This document shows, in pieces, positions 36,569 to 64,000 of a stretch of 64,000 nt of DNA (position 1 is the stretch's first letter; each line of letters starts with the position of its first letter). Below the pieces are notes generated by a model that was given only the letters and a program-made list of their open reading frames with translations, ran no database searches and was not told the DNA's origin. Origin of the DNA: Heliocidaris erythrogramma. Lineage: Eukaryota; Echinodermata; Echinoidea; Camarodonta; Echinometridae. Made by a program: the position numbers and the translations under genes. Where the stretch lies: NCBI GenBank assembly GCA_025617745.1, contig CM046855.1, positions 15,531,880-15,595,879 of the forward strand, in the 5' to 3' direction.

Positions 36569-37586
36569 CTGGGATCAGGACTAGACCTAACCGAATGTTG
36601 AATTCTTACACGCTGCGCGTACCGTTTAATAACATCAGATTAACGTAGTCGTGTAGCCTAGCAACTCGCGAAAGCACTCTTAACCTGAACCAAATTTTGT
36701 GTACATAGATGCTATCACAGGGCTTTGGCGTTATATCATTTGACCTTGGGTCAATTGGTAGAACGCCAAAACCCTCTGACGCAATGATAGATCGAAATGC
36801 GCCGTGTCATGTGATATAGTTTTGACCAATCAGTGAATAAGAATCTATGTATGAGGTATATAATACAGATTATTAGCATAGAGCTATAATACTGGTTGCC
36901 TATGTCACGAGATAGTGGCAGTAGAATAAGGAGAAGTTTTGACAATCTAGAATAATGACAAGGATAAGTACAAGCTGGCCATTAGAGAAATGCAGCTTGT
37001 CCACATTATTGTACACTGTTGCATTTTTCTCTCTAAACAATAGATACTTGATATTTATCATCAGCATAATAGGACAAGAGGTTAAGAATATTTAGAAGTA
37101 GATAAGGTAATAAAGAGTGTGTTACCTTTTATGTGTGTTTTAATTGATTGATTGGGAATAATTATTAGCTTTAACTACCTACTTACTTCAGTGAGCTGCT
37201 GCTCATAGCAGTTTACACAGTTCCATGTACAGTACTAACAAACTGTTCTGCTAAGGAAATGCTGGAACATGTCTGACATAATCGTAACTATTATATTTTG
37301 AAAGGTTGTCATTCACTGTTATTATCATTATTATATTATTATTGGTCTATTAATATATTTTATTGGTTCATATATATATATCTTTAATGTATTTACACTG
37401 TAAAAATGTACTGTTTCATGGAATACCTGTCAAATATGTAAATAAAGATTTTATATTGACATTCATGTATACTGAAAAGTAGTCCATGGGCATTCATTTT
37501 ATTGTCCGATGTCCTGTTCTCCAAAGTAGTATAATGGTATTACTTACATCAGCTGACAGATTATTAGTTGTGATGCAAGGAATCAG

Positions 37587-37723
37587 GGGAGCGTTTCATC
37601 AAGCGTTTTGTCAGTGATTTTTACGGACAACTGTTATAAGCTACTGAAATCCTTGCATCTGATTGGCTGAGAGCAAAATTGTCAGTGAAATATCACTGAC
37701 AAAATGCTTGATGAAACGCTCCC
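37587..37723. mobile_element. GGGAGCGTTTCATCAAG MITE, copy 3
   Basis: 137 bp, opposite internal orientation to copy 1, bracketed by CAG (37584-37586 and 37724-37726). With copy 1 (CTG) this defines a 3-bp CWG target duplication. Confidence 0.85.
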
Positions 37724-37739
37724 CAGGTGCCAACTTTTG

Positions 37740-38024
37740 GAAAAAGGAGATCTGTATTTGTTTGGTCTTGCCCAGCTCTCGAAAAGTCTCTCAAAGGGGG
37801 TTGCCGACAAAAAAATCTTTTTTCCAGACATCCAAAATTCACTCAGTGGGGGGGTTATGGGGGTCCACTTACCTTCCATAATACTCTGACAAGCAAAAAA
37901 AAAAAGAAAAAAGTTTTTGTTCTAAAAGGGGAAGCACAATTGAAAAAAGGGGGGCACAATGCATAGTTTTCTTCCAAAAGGGGGGGGGGCACGGGCTGGA
38001 TGTGCCCCCCAAAATCCGCCACTG
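37740..38024 (+). mobile_element. hAT-type MITE, 5'-truncated relative of 55182
   Basis: Shares CTCTGACAAGCAAAAAAA, GGGGGGCACAATG and a right end AAATCCGCCACTG with the element at 55182-55445. The left end is missing where a GGGAGCG MITE (37587-37723) abuts. Confidence 0.6.
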
Positions 38025-40020
38025 TTTCAAGGCATAGAGACTGAATGAAGAAGAGACCAGTTGAAATGATAGAGTGTAATACTAGTGATGGTAGTGATAT
38101 GGAACATTGATTATATTTTTTTCCTACTGGGAAGTATGAAGTCTCTGCAAATATGTAAGTATTAGAAATCTTGAAATACAATTGGAGTATTGAGCAAACA
38201 CACTTTTGTAACAAGGGATAGTAGAAGAAGCAGAGAAATCTTCAACAAATAAGGCAAGATTTAAATTCCGTAAAAACAGTTGGCCAGTAGAAAAAGATAA
38301 TAAAGAAATGTTAAAAAAGTGATTAAAATTGTGCTGGAGTGCATCAATAAAGGGTACCAATCACCCAAAATACTTTGTTCTGTATGTTTCCATGTCGTTA
38401 TACTGTATTCAAAATATGGGCTTTAGATATATTTTTATTACACTCTATTACAATCTATTCGCATATCAATAAAAAGTACATGTACACACTTTAAAAATAT
38501 TCTCAAAAATCATCATTTTACATTATCAATATGATGCTTTATTATACAATTATGGGTGATGGTCTGTTTCATCGGATGACACTATGAATATTGACAATAT
38601 TTTGCGCTTGGGTGAGTAATGGCCACTTTTGTAAAAATGCTGAAGTCTTGAATTTTATCAAAGTGCCTATCGGACAGTAACTGCATGTTTTCTGTTAACC
38701 ATCAATAATTAATTTGAGCCATCAATTAAAGGCATTGGCTAGCATTGTTAGGAATTAAAAAATATCTCATTCTGTTACTTGAAATTTGTATAAAATGTGA
38801 GTTATAGTTTTAAAATATGGCTATGAGAGTCTCAAGTCATAATACCTTTGGGAAGTATTTTAAAACAGTGAAAATCTAAGTCAATGTTTGGAAAGAAAAT
38901 GTATCATTTTAACGGTCGGTTCTTGGAGTTTGAATTTATATTGAATAGCGATTTATGCAATTTTCGTAGCGTGCGAATAATACATGTTGAATGCGAGTAG
39001 ATTGACAGTCTCGTCATGTTCTCCGAAAAAAAATGCGCACGATCTCAACGCAGAAGGAGCCAGACAACTTATTTTTTGAAATCGAGAGTAACGGTCTCGA
39101 AGACGCGAAATTATAAAATCGCGGTTTGCGTTGTACTTACAGCTTTTCATTCCAAATAATGGTTGTTTTCAGGGTTTTTGAGTACTAATACATGTATTCA
39201 TACACATGTTTCATCTTGGTTTGAGAATTTTTTTAATCAGCTGCTCACAAATATAGCCAATGCATTTAATCCTTAAACCTATAACTAGCAGTGCACACCC
39301 ACAGTGGCCTATCCAGATATTGATAAAGGGGGGGGGGGAGGAGGGAGACGGGATGCTCCCCAGATGGGTAAAAGGTATCTTGACAGCTTTGTTATATTCC
39401 AAGCATACAGACCATAGCATGTTGTACTGTTCCCCCCCCCCCCAGGCCTTCAAGAAGGAGCTACACCAGCTTCACCCATTGATGGATACACCACTGCCCC
39501 CAGCCCACAACCGCCATCACCATTGCAGGTGGTGTCTTTCCGGCACACATTTTTGCCTTAAGAGTATTGGAAAGATTGAATGCAATAACGGAGAACCCAA
39601 ACAGTGCATCCTTTCCACATACTCCTTGACAGTAACTCGTCCTCAACTGGTTGGAAGAGATGGCAAAGAAAGAAACAACATTGAATGGTCAAAAACGGAT
39701 TTTTAAAAATCTCTCTTCTGAAAATGGAATGAATATATGAGGTCTAGCTTCCTGCAATGAATTTATCAGATCGTATCCAAGTCATCTTTACAAGTATAAA
39801 TGAGGGTTTTTTTTTTAGTAGTCTTAGTCTTTCCTCCGATGGAAGGCAGCTGGACAATGGAAGAGGGCAACATTTCCTTCCTTTAAAGTGGCATTAAACT
39901 GGCAGAACTTGAACAGCGCCATCTTACAGTGATTGCTAAATTACGATTATTATATCATAATTGATAGGATTGAAGTAAATTGAATATATCATAAAGAAAG
40001 TAAATGTGAGAAAATTACAA
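38025..40020. other. Intergenic, WDPCP to RBKS
   Basis: A TTAAAGGCATTGG motif near 38725 resembles a MITE end. A CpG-rich patch lies at 38960-39140, and a possible hAT MITE at 39303. The open frames through the G- and C-runs here are not convincing. Confidence 0.4.
39303..39497. mobile_element. Possible hAT-type MITE
   Basis: CAGTGGCCTATCCAGATATT at the left and TGGATACACCACTG at the right are imperfect inverse ends, with G- and C-runs inside. No clean 8-bp duplication, so weaker than the other hAT calls. Confidence 0.45.
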
Positions 40021-40092
40021 TGCCCCGACCGGGATTCGAACCCGGGACCCTGGATTACATGACCAGTGCTCTACCAACTGAGCTATCCGGGC
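40021..40092 (-). tRNA. tRNA-like cloverleaf (Lys-type body) or SINE head
   Basis: 72 nt with a canonical A box (TAGCTCAGTTGGTAGAGCA), a B box (GGGTTCGAATC) and a perfect CCGGG/CCCGG T-stem. The acceptor stem has one mismatch. The anticodon loop reads CATGTAA, with A where U33 should be, giving TGT in the anticodon position and a mispaired closing base. The body most resembles tRNA-Lys. These defects favour a tRNA pseudogene or a SINE head over a working tRNA. Confidence 0.5.
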
Positions 40093-40300
40093 TCCCGTCG
40101 AAGCAAAGTAACAATCTCACATATAGCCCCTCTCTTTCCATCGAGCGTAGGGGGTACACATCCATACCAATTGCATGCATACGCTATATAATGGCCTACC
40201 AATGAGACAGGTCTTTCCCTCTAAAGTCGGGCAAATCCATGCCAACGAAGGACAATTGAATTCGTAATTATAATATCAGTGGCAGATCCAGGATTTCATG

Positions 40301-40303
<3 letters not shown>

Positions 40304-40338
<35 letters not shown>
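40304..40338 (+). repeat. Poly-G run, 35 nt
   Basis: Uninterrupted G from 40304 to 40338, long enough to form G-quadruplexes and to be length-unstable; exact length may be an assembly estimate. Confidence 0.8.
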
Positions 40339-40340
<2 letters not shown>

Positions 40341-40972
40341 AGGGTATCGACAAAATTTTGAAAGTATCCATGGACATTACAAAACACAAAAGACTGACAA
40401 AAATTTCCGTCGGGATGGGGGTGTCAGACGGACCTTAAAAATTGGGGTAAACTTTTCCCCTTGAAGCCCAGGGACAAACCTTTGTCAGAAGGAAGAGCTA
40501 TGGATGTATATATTACAAAATATAAAAACTGAAAAAGATTGTCCATCGGGAAGGGGATGTCAGTACCCATGAAACAAAAACACTAAAGTGCCCTTTGACG
40601 AAGCTTTGCCCCCTAAAATGGTATGCAAGTGAAGAAAAACATTTGTTTTTAACGTTCTGACCATAATAACTCAAGTGTTTTGCAATTCAGTTAAAATTTA
40701 CAAAACATAATTTTGACTAATATAATTTTTTTGAAGTGCAATCTGGTGTCAATTGGTCATTTAATAAGTTATTAAATTGTGAAAAATTTGTTTTTTTTTA
40801 AATAGCCAAAATGTATTGTGTAAACACACCCATTCACCTGTTTTAAAATGCATAATAGAGGGGCTTGCTTGGTTATCCGGGAACCTCGCTGCCCAAATAT
40901 GCAGTGGTAGTTGCCCGAATATCGGAACTTTGAAAATCAAGCGAGCGAAGCAAACGAGGAAAAAACTTGGCC

Positions 40973-41209
40973 ATTTTTGTCCTTTTGTCCTTTTTTTCCC
41001 TTTCCATTTTCTTCTTTTCATTTCTTTTTTTCCCCTTTCTTTTTCATTTTTCCCCTTTCCTTTCCTTTTCTTCTTTTCATTTCTTTTTTCCCCTTTCCTT
41101 TCCCTTTGCTTTTTTCTTTTTTCTTTTTTCTTCTCCGCTTTATATTTTTACTTGTCCTTTTTTCCTTCCTCTTCCCTCTCTCTTTTTCCTCTTTCTCCTT
41201 TTTTTTTTG
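40973..41209 (+). repeat. Polypyrimidine tract, about 235 nt
   Basis: Almost pure C/T strand (CCCTTTCCTTTTCTTC-like units), immediately before a second poly-G run. The open frames rich in Phe, Ser and Pro here, and the Lys/Arg/Glu-rich frame on the other strand, are artefacts. Confidence 0.85.
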
Positions 41210-41260
41210 TCGACAGAGGTGGCACATTTGCCGACAGCAATTTTGTGTGGGCGGGCTAGT

Positions 41261-41290
<30 letters not shown>
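41261..41290 (+). repeat. Poly-G run, 30 nt
   Basis: Thirty consecutive G, about 50 nt after the pyrimidine tract. Confidence 0.8.
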
Positions 41291-41292
<2 letters not shown>

Positions 41293-41797
41293 GTGACCCC
41301 ACCTAGCGACGCCCGTGACTTTAAGGGGTCAAATCGTAAGGGTAAAATGGGGTGACTATTTCGGGACAGTCTCCCAGACTATATAAAGAGATGTTATTGA
41401 TTCTCAGTTGCAAATCTTTATAAGACGGGGCCCTCTTGCATAAAAAAGTTGCGTTTAAATGCAAGTAAAAAAAAAATTAAGACGCAAGTCTCAAATACAC
41501 GACCCCGATTGGTTGAAAATCTTCTGCTGCCTGGGCCCTCTCACATAAAAAGTTCTCAACTTGTCAACTTGTCAACTTCTGTGCCCCGCCCCGCGCGCCC
41601 GCCCCGCCCACCTATTACGTAAGCTTTAACTTGTTAGACTTGCAACAACTTTTCAGTCTTTCTAAAATATTCAATAATAGCACAGAAATGTAGTATATTC
41701 AGTTGAGGATCGTACAAATTTTGATAAAATTATAAATTTATAGTAAAATAAAGCGTATTTAAGCTTTAGATGAACAGGATTAAATTTGGAAGAGTTA

Positions 41798-42058
41798 AGG
41801 TGTTTTAGTTTTGAATGAATATTCAAAGTATTTGCCTGGATCAAGGCTGCACAATTCGCCGCGCAGGATTTCAGCGATCCACTCACTTAATTCTGAGCAT
41901 CGAAAATTCTGATGTAGCACCCCGGAAGAGCTGTCGGGGCGGATTATCTTGGAATCCGTAGATCTAGTATTTCCAACATGTCCAATGATTTCGAAGCAAG
42001 CTAGCACTATAGCAGCAGTGTAAATCCAGTTCGATTTTAAAGGGTTTGATTTTGTCAT
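41798..42058 (-). CDS. Unassigned ORF head-to-head with RBKS
   Basis: Eighty-seven codons start at 42058, only 21 bp from the RBKS start codon on the other strand. The protein begins MTKSNPLKSNWIYTAAIVLACF, a charged start and then a hydrophobic stretch of about 12-15 residues like a signal anchor. It continues with a polar region containing ELSEWIAEILRGEL. I recognise no family. The region is richer in CpG than its surroundings (41850-41990), so it may be 5' UTR or promoter of RBKS read by chance on the other strand. A divergent transcript is the alternative. Confidence 0.25.
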
Positions 42059-42079
42059 AGATGTACGTTGAAATATAAG

Positions 42080-60408
<18,329 letters not shown>

Positions 60409-60555
60409 GTATGATTTAGCTATATTCATTATATCTTTAGAGTGCCAAGAAGATTATTGGAGAGACAGGTCATCATTTTGTCCTCATCATCAAAAACTAA
60501 AATCTTGAAGAATTTGCAAAAATTGTCATAATCAAGAAGAAATAATATTAAAGGA

Positions 60556-61099
60556 TTAAAGTGAAATCCAACTTTTGTAATAAGTTGATTTGTGTGAAAG
60601 CAGAAAAAACAGGAAACACAGGATGGTGAAAGTTTGAAAGAAATTGGACAAAGAATAAGAAAGTTATGTATGTTTGAAAAATAAAATCACTAAATCTATT
60701 TGGTGAGTTGATTGTGACGTATTCACAGTCAACTCTTCCATTTGTTTTTACACTAAAATATTGATTTCTGTTTTTTTCCTAAGTGCCTTTTTTCTTGGGC
60801 AGTACTGAAAATATATTGTAGATAGCATATTGTTAAAGGTCATCCAAAAAGAAAAAGATCCTACTGAGTAATTCATTTTGAAAAATTTGACGTTTTAGTC
60901 ATTTTGTGTGTTGGAGCAAGGGCATTACCTATTCGGCCAATTTGAAATTTCCATCTAGAATGATTACGGCTTTCAAAAGTTCATAACTTTCTTATTGCTT
61001 ATTCGATTTCATTCAAACTCACCAATCTGCTTCTCAGATTTTTCTGCTTTCTTCCAGAACAACTTACAATTTAAAGGTAGGAATTCCCTTTGACTTTAA
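60556..61099. mobile_element. TTAAAGTG foldback MITE, copy 1
   Basis: Left end TTAAAGTGAAATCCAAC, right end GGAATTCCCTTTGACTTTAA. A core pair AATAAGAAAGTTATG and CATAACTTTCTTATT folds back. About 540 bp in the RBKS intron after exon 6. Confidence 0.65.
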
Positions 61100-61833
61100 C
61101 TGTTAGTATTTAAGTGGTGTATGAGTAGATGCAAAGTAGCAATTTGTGAATAATCAATGACTTAGTGAAATTGATCTGTTTTCAAGTTTCAGCTGAATAT
61201 CTTACAAGCTTGGTATATTGTTTTATAGAGTCAATCCATGCACCAAGTAAAAAAAGACCAAAGAAGCAAAATTATATTTTCACCCATTCCCCTTTAGCAT
61301 ATATACAGATAACGCTCAATTTTAGATATCTAAATAATCTTTTCCTGTTTATACATGTACAAGTGTAATTCATTTCCATGAAATTTGACCTTTTGAAAGT
61401 AAATAAACAACATAAACCCAAAGTGGCTTGTTTTTTGCTCCCATTGCATACAAAAATTTGTGCAAGTTCTTGCACTCTTTGAGTTACAATTTTCAAAGCA
61501 ATTTTCAAATTTATAGTAGAAACCTACTCTAGAAGCCTCAGATTCACATCTACCCCAGAAGCCTCAGATACATTCTCATAACTCTATGAGATACGAAGGG
61601 CTTATAATAGCAATTGTCATGCATCAAGCCCCAAGTACTGAGAAAGTCTCATACACACAGCCATTTAATTGAATGGATCCCTCAGCTCAATAAACCATCT
61701 CACGGTATCGGCTCCCTTTTCCACCATAAGCAGTCGTTTCTAAATGGGGGAAGTCCGAAGATAACACAAAATTTCATCGCCCAAGATTCCCTACATTTTC
61801 TGTAAGAACACATCAAGATTCAGTGACATATAT

Positions 61834-62385
61834 GTAAAGGGGAAAGGGAAGATATTAAATAGGTTTTAATTAAACAAGAAAAATGAGAGAAACAGATCAG
61901 TGAAAGCTTCAGGATAATTTCATAGGAAAAAAGAAAGATGTGAATTTTAAAGATTGTAATCGATCAAATGCAAATTGAAAACCCTGTGACATGAATTTTA
62001 AGCACCTTTTCCATTTGCTTTGTGCAGAAAATTTCAAAAATTTACATTTTCTTGGTTGTTGATGAAGAAATTGACCTATTTCATTCAAGGGTCGTTCGAG
62101 ATCATATGTACGTTAATTATATCGAGGGTGCATGTCTAATTAAATATTTTCTTCAGAGAAAAAGAGAAATTTATGAATTATTCAGTACAAAGCAAATGGG
62201 TTCTTAGAGGACCTTGAAAGATACATTACAGAGTTGCCACTTTGTGTTTAATCAATTACAGCTTCAAAAATTCATAACTTTCTTATTTTTTTTAGGATTT
62301 TCCTCAAACTGTCCCTTATCTGTTTCTATCAATTTTCTGCTTTCATTAAACCCAACTTGATACCAGGGTGGACTTCCCCTTTAAG
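61834..62385. mobile_element. TTAAAGTG-like foldback MITE, copy 2
   Basis: Left GTAAAGGGGAAAGGGAAG, right GACTTCCCCTTTAAGG, with the same CATAACTTTCTTATT and TTTCTGCTTT core as copy 1. Confidence 0.55.
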
Positions 62386-62617
62386 GATAACAATTTTTGT
62401 TCAATCATCCTGAAATATGTTAACCCACAATTTGACTTATATTTTTCATCTGCAAATGCTAAATAGTACTATCAAGAGGAATTCTTTGTCTAAATTATAG
62501 AAGCTTTGAAAAAGCCCAAAACTCAATATCTATGTAAATTCTGCTGCTGGTAAAATTGAGCTACATTTATGGGAAACATTTTAAGGTCAATCCTCTTTAA
62601 GCCTTGAAAAAGTTATA

Positions 62618-62690
62618 ATAATGGCCTCTTAATTATATAGTGCTCATATCTGTCATGCTGTGATGCTCATGGCACTTCATGTTTAAATAA
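62618..62690 (-). repeat. Possible SINE-like tail
   Basis: ATAATGGCCTCTTAATTATA followed by TAGTGCTCATATC resembles the minus-strand tail at 3159. Degenerate. Confidence 0.3.
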
Positions 62691-63104
62691 ACAGTACCGT
62701 AAAATAGGGTGCATAGGAACAAAAAATGGAAGGGTATTTTGACATACTTGTTTTACCTGCTGACCCTGTTTATTTCTTGTATTCATTATAAATGAAAGAA
62801 TGAAAAAGGTTTGCTTCAGTACTATGAAAAAATATTTTGTCAGGAAGCTTTAAATTTTGTTGTTCCTATTCACCCTGTTATACACTATCTAAAGGTCAAA
62901 CTCTCTTGATATTGTCAATGCCGGCAGGGGAGGGGGAGGGGGAAGGGGCTCCAATAAGAAGGATAATCAAATTATCCAATAAGAAGAATAATCAAATTAG
63001 TATAGTTGGTTGATTCAAAATTTAGCAATACAATACAAGCAGAACATAATAATACAAGATACACAGAGAAATGAATGTTAATATGCTATTGTAATACAAT
63101 GGTC

Positions 63105-63670
63105 TTAAAAGAGAATGAAACCCCAAACTTGTATGCACTTTAAGAGAAGAAGAAAAATCATAGAAGCATATCACTGAAAGTTTAAGGAAAAACAGTTAAA
63201 ATAAAGAATTAAAAAAGTTTTTAAAAGAAGATTTTAAAAACCTAAAATCGCTAAATGAAATTGGCAACATACTCATTATGCTAAATAAGAAAATTATCAG
63301 ATTTTAGCTGTTAAACAAAGAAAATTGAAGTTATCAACATTTTGCTTGAAATATATTGTGAGGAATAAATTTATGAATACCACCTATAATACAGAAATAA
63401 AATTTTCTGAGATATATTCAAGGAAAGTGGATTTTTACAACATTTCTATAAGGCAATTGGAAGTATAGCACATTTACATCACAGCATCATATTAGCATAA
63501 TGAGGACATTGCCAATTTCAGATCTCCATTCATTTAGCGATTTTAGGATTTCAAATATTCATAACTTTTTTATTAGTTGTCCGTTTTTCCTCAACCTTTC
63601 ACTGATATGCTTCTTTGATTTTTCTGCTTCTATTAAAATGCATTTATTCTTGGGGTTTCATTCTCTTAAA
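63105..63670. mobile_element. Related foldback MITE, copy 3
   Basis: TTAAAAGAGAATGAAACCCC and GGGGTTTCATTCTCTTAA are inverse. Subterminal CATAGAAGCATATCACTGAAAG pairs with its inverse near 63596. TTAA at both edges may be the target. Confidence 0.7.
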
Positions 63671-64000
63671 TCGCTTCTGCCACTTTCCACCCAGTTGAAG
63701 TAAATGGGTACCCAATAGGAAGAAATTCCTTGATCGCTTTATCACGGTATCATGGCTAAAGTCGAGGTAACAGTATAATGCAGGCCACTCAGCAGGCCCC
63801 TCAGGGACTGATGAGTGTACCCTGGGTAAACAAGACATATTATTTTCATTATCATGTGTTTTTGATGGTCACTTATTAGCACAGCAGACATCTGCATCGC
63901 CTTCTTCAATTTTATATTTCAACAGAGGGTCATTTCCGCTCATTAATAGCTGAGCAAAGGACAAACTCAATTTGTTAAAATTATCTTGTTTGTCATATTA

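Larger units (their letters stand above)
40276..41321. mobile_element. Composite of hAT-like ends, poly-G and pyrimidine tracts
   Basis: CAGTGGCAGATCCAGG at 40277 is a typical left end and is followed by a 35-nt G-run. A second possible left end (CAGTGGTAGTTGCCCG) lies near 40901. ACCTAGCGACGCCCGTGA near 41301 looks like a right end of yet another subfamily. I could not pair the ends. Confidence 0.4.

Noticed and set aside
39260..39706. 148-codon + strand frame
   Set aside because: Runs through G- and C-homopolymers and a probable hAT MITE; composition is low-complexity.
40021..40092. Functional tRNA-Thr (TGT)
   Set aside because: Position 33 is A instead of U and the anticodon stem closes with a mismatch; the body is Lys-like, so a pseudogene or SINE head is more likely.
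40816..41306. Overlapping frames of 94-147 codons
   Set aside because: Products of the pyrimidine tract and poly-G run on both strands (Phe/Ser/Pro-rich or Lys/Glu-rich).
63500..63838. Further RBKS exon near the window end
   Set aside because: No acceptor followed by the expected ribokinase residues was found after 60408; frames there belong to a MITE and unrelated sequence.

Overview
The window is nuclear DNA from an animal. It is AT-rich, with long introns and canonical GT-AG exons, and most of the sequence is interspersed repeats. The repeat repertoire is typical of marine invertebrates: pearl/DINE-like elements with (GTCC)n tracts, tRNA-derived SINEs and many foldback MITEs. I infer a marine deuterostome, most likely an echinoderm. 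That is a judgement from gene similarity and repeat style; no species-diagnostic sequence was identified.

Two conserved genes lie in tandem on the + strand. Positions 1-33054 hold 22 exons of WDPCP (Fritz homologue; CPLANE planar-polarity and ciliogenesis effector). Its first exons lie upstream of the window. The 22 exons join in one continuous frame of 725 residues plus stop, and end in the conserved C-terminus LKVVHFGMV. Positions 42080-60408 hold the first six exons (194 codons) of ribokinase, RBKS; the remaining exons lie beyond 64000. A minus-strand gene coding for a Myb/SANT-like DNA-binding protein sits inside the large WDPCP intron (about 8788-10960). Its splice sites are good, but a 13-bp tandem duplication shifts its frame and a SINE abuts its last exon.

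Layout: 1-7812, WDPCP exons 1-11 with one helentron-type repeat and a SINE; 7813-12801, a large intron with a 540-bp MITE, the nested Myb gene and a perfect 105-bp-arm hairpin; 12802-16469, WDPCP exons 12-16, including a GC-AG intron; 16470-27976, two large introns with a three-element nest and several TIR elements; 27977-33054, the WDPCP 3' exons with a LINE fragment; 33055-42079, the intergenic region, packed with repeats and with a candidate minus-strand terminal exon; 42080-64000, RBKS with repeat-filled introns.

The most notable non-genic signal is three repeat families, seven copies in all, with the same architecture: a T-run start, a subterminal inverted repeat, a (GTCC/GTCG)n tract, tandem core units of about 155, 170 or 327 bp, the inverted repeat again, and a short 3' hairpin. 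This matches non-autonomous helentrons (HINE, pearl, DINE-1). All seven copies point the same way as the host genes. In two families the cores carry regularly spaced AGGTCA nuclear-receptor half-sites. Other items worth checking are a tandem duplication carrying two perfect RFX X-boxes, a retrotransposon integrase remnant between inverted repeats, and several element-in-element insertions. I found no clearly new molecular system; these are the best candidates.
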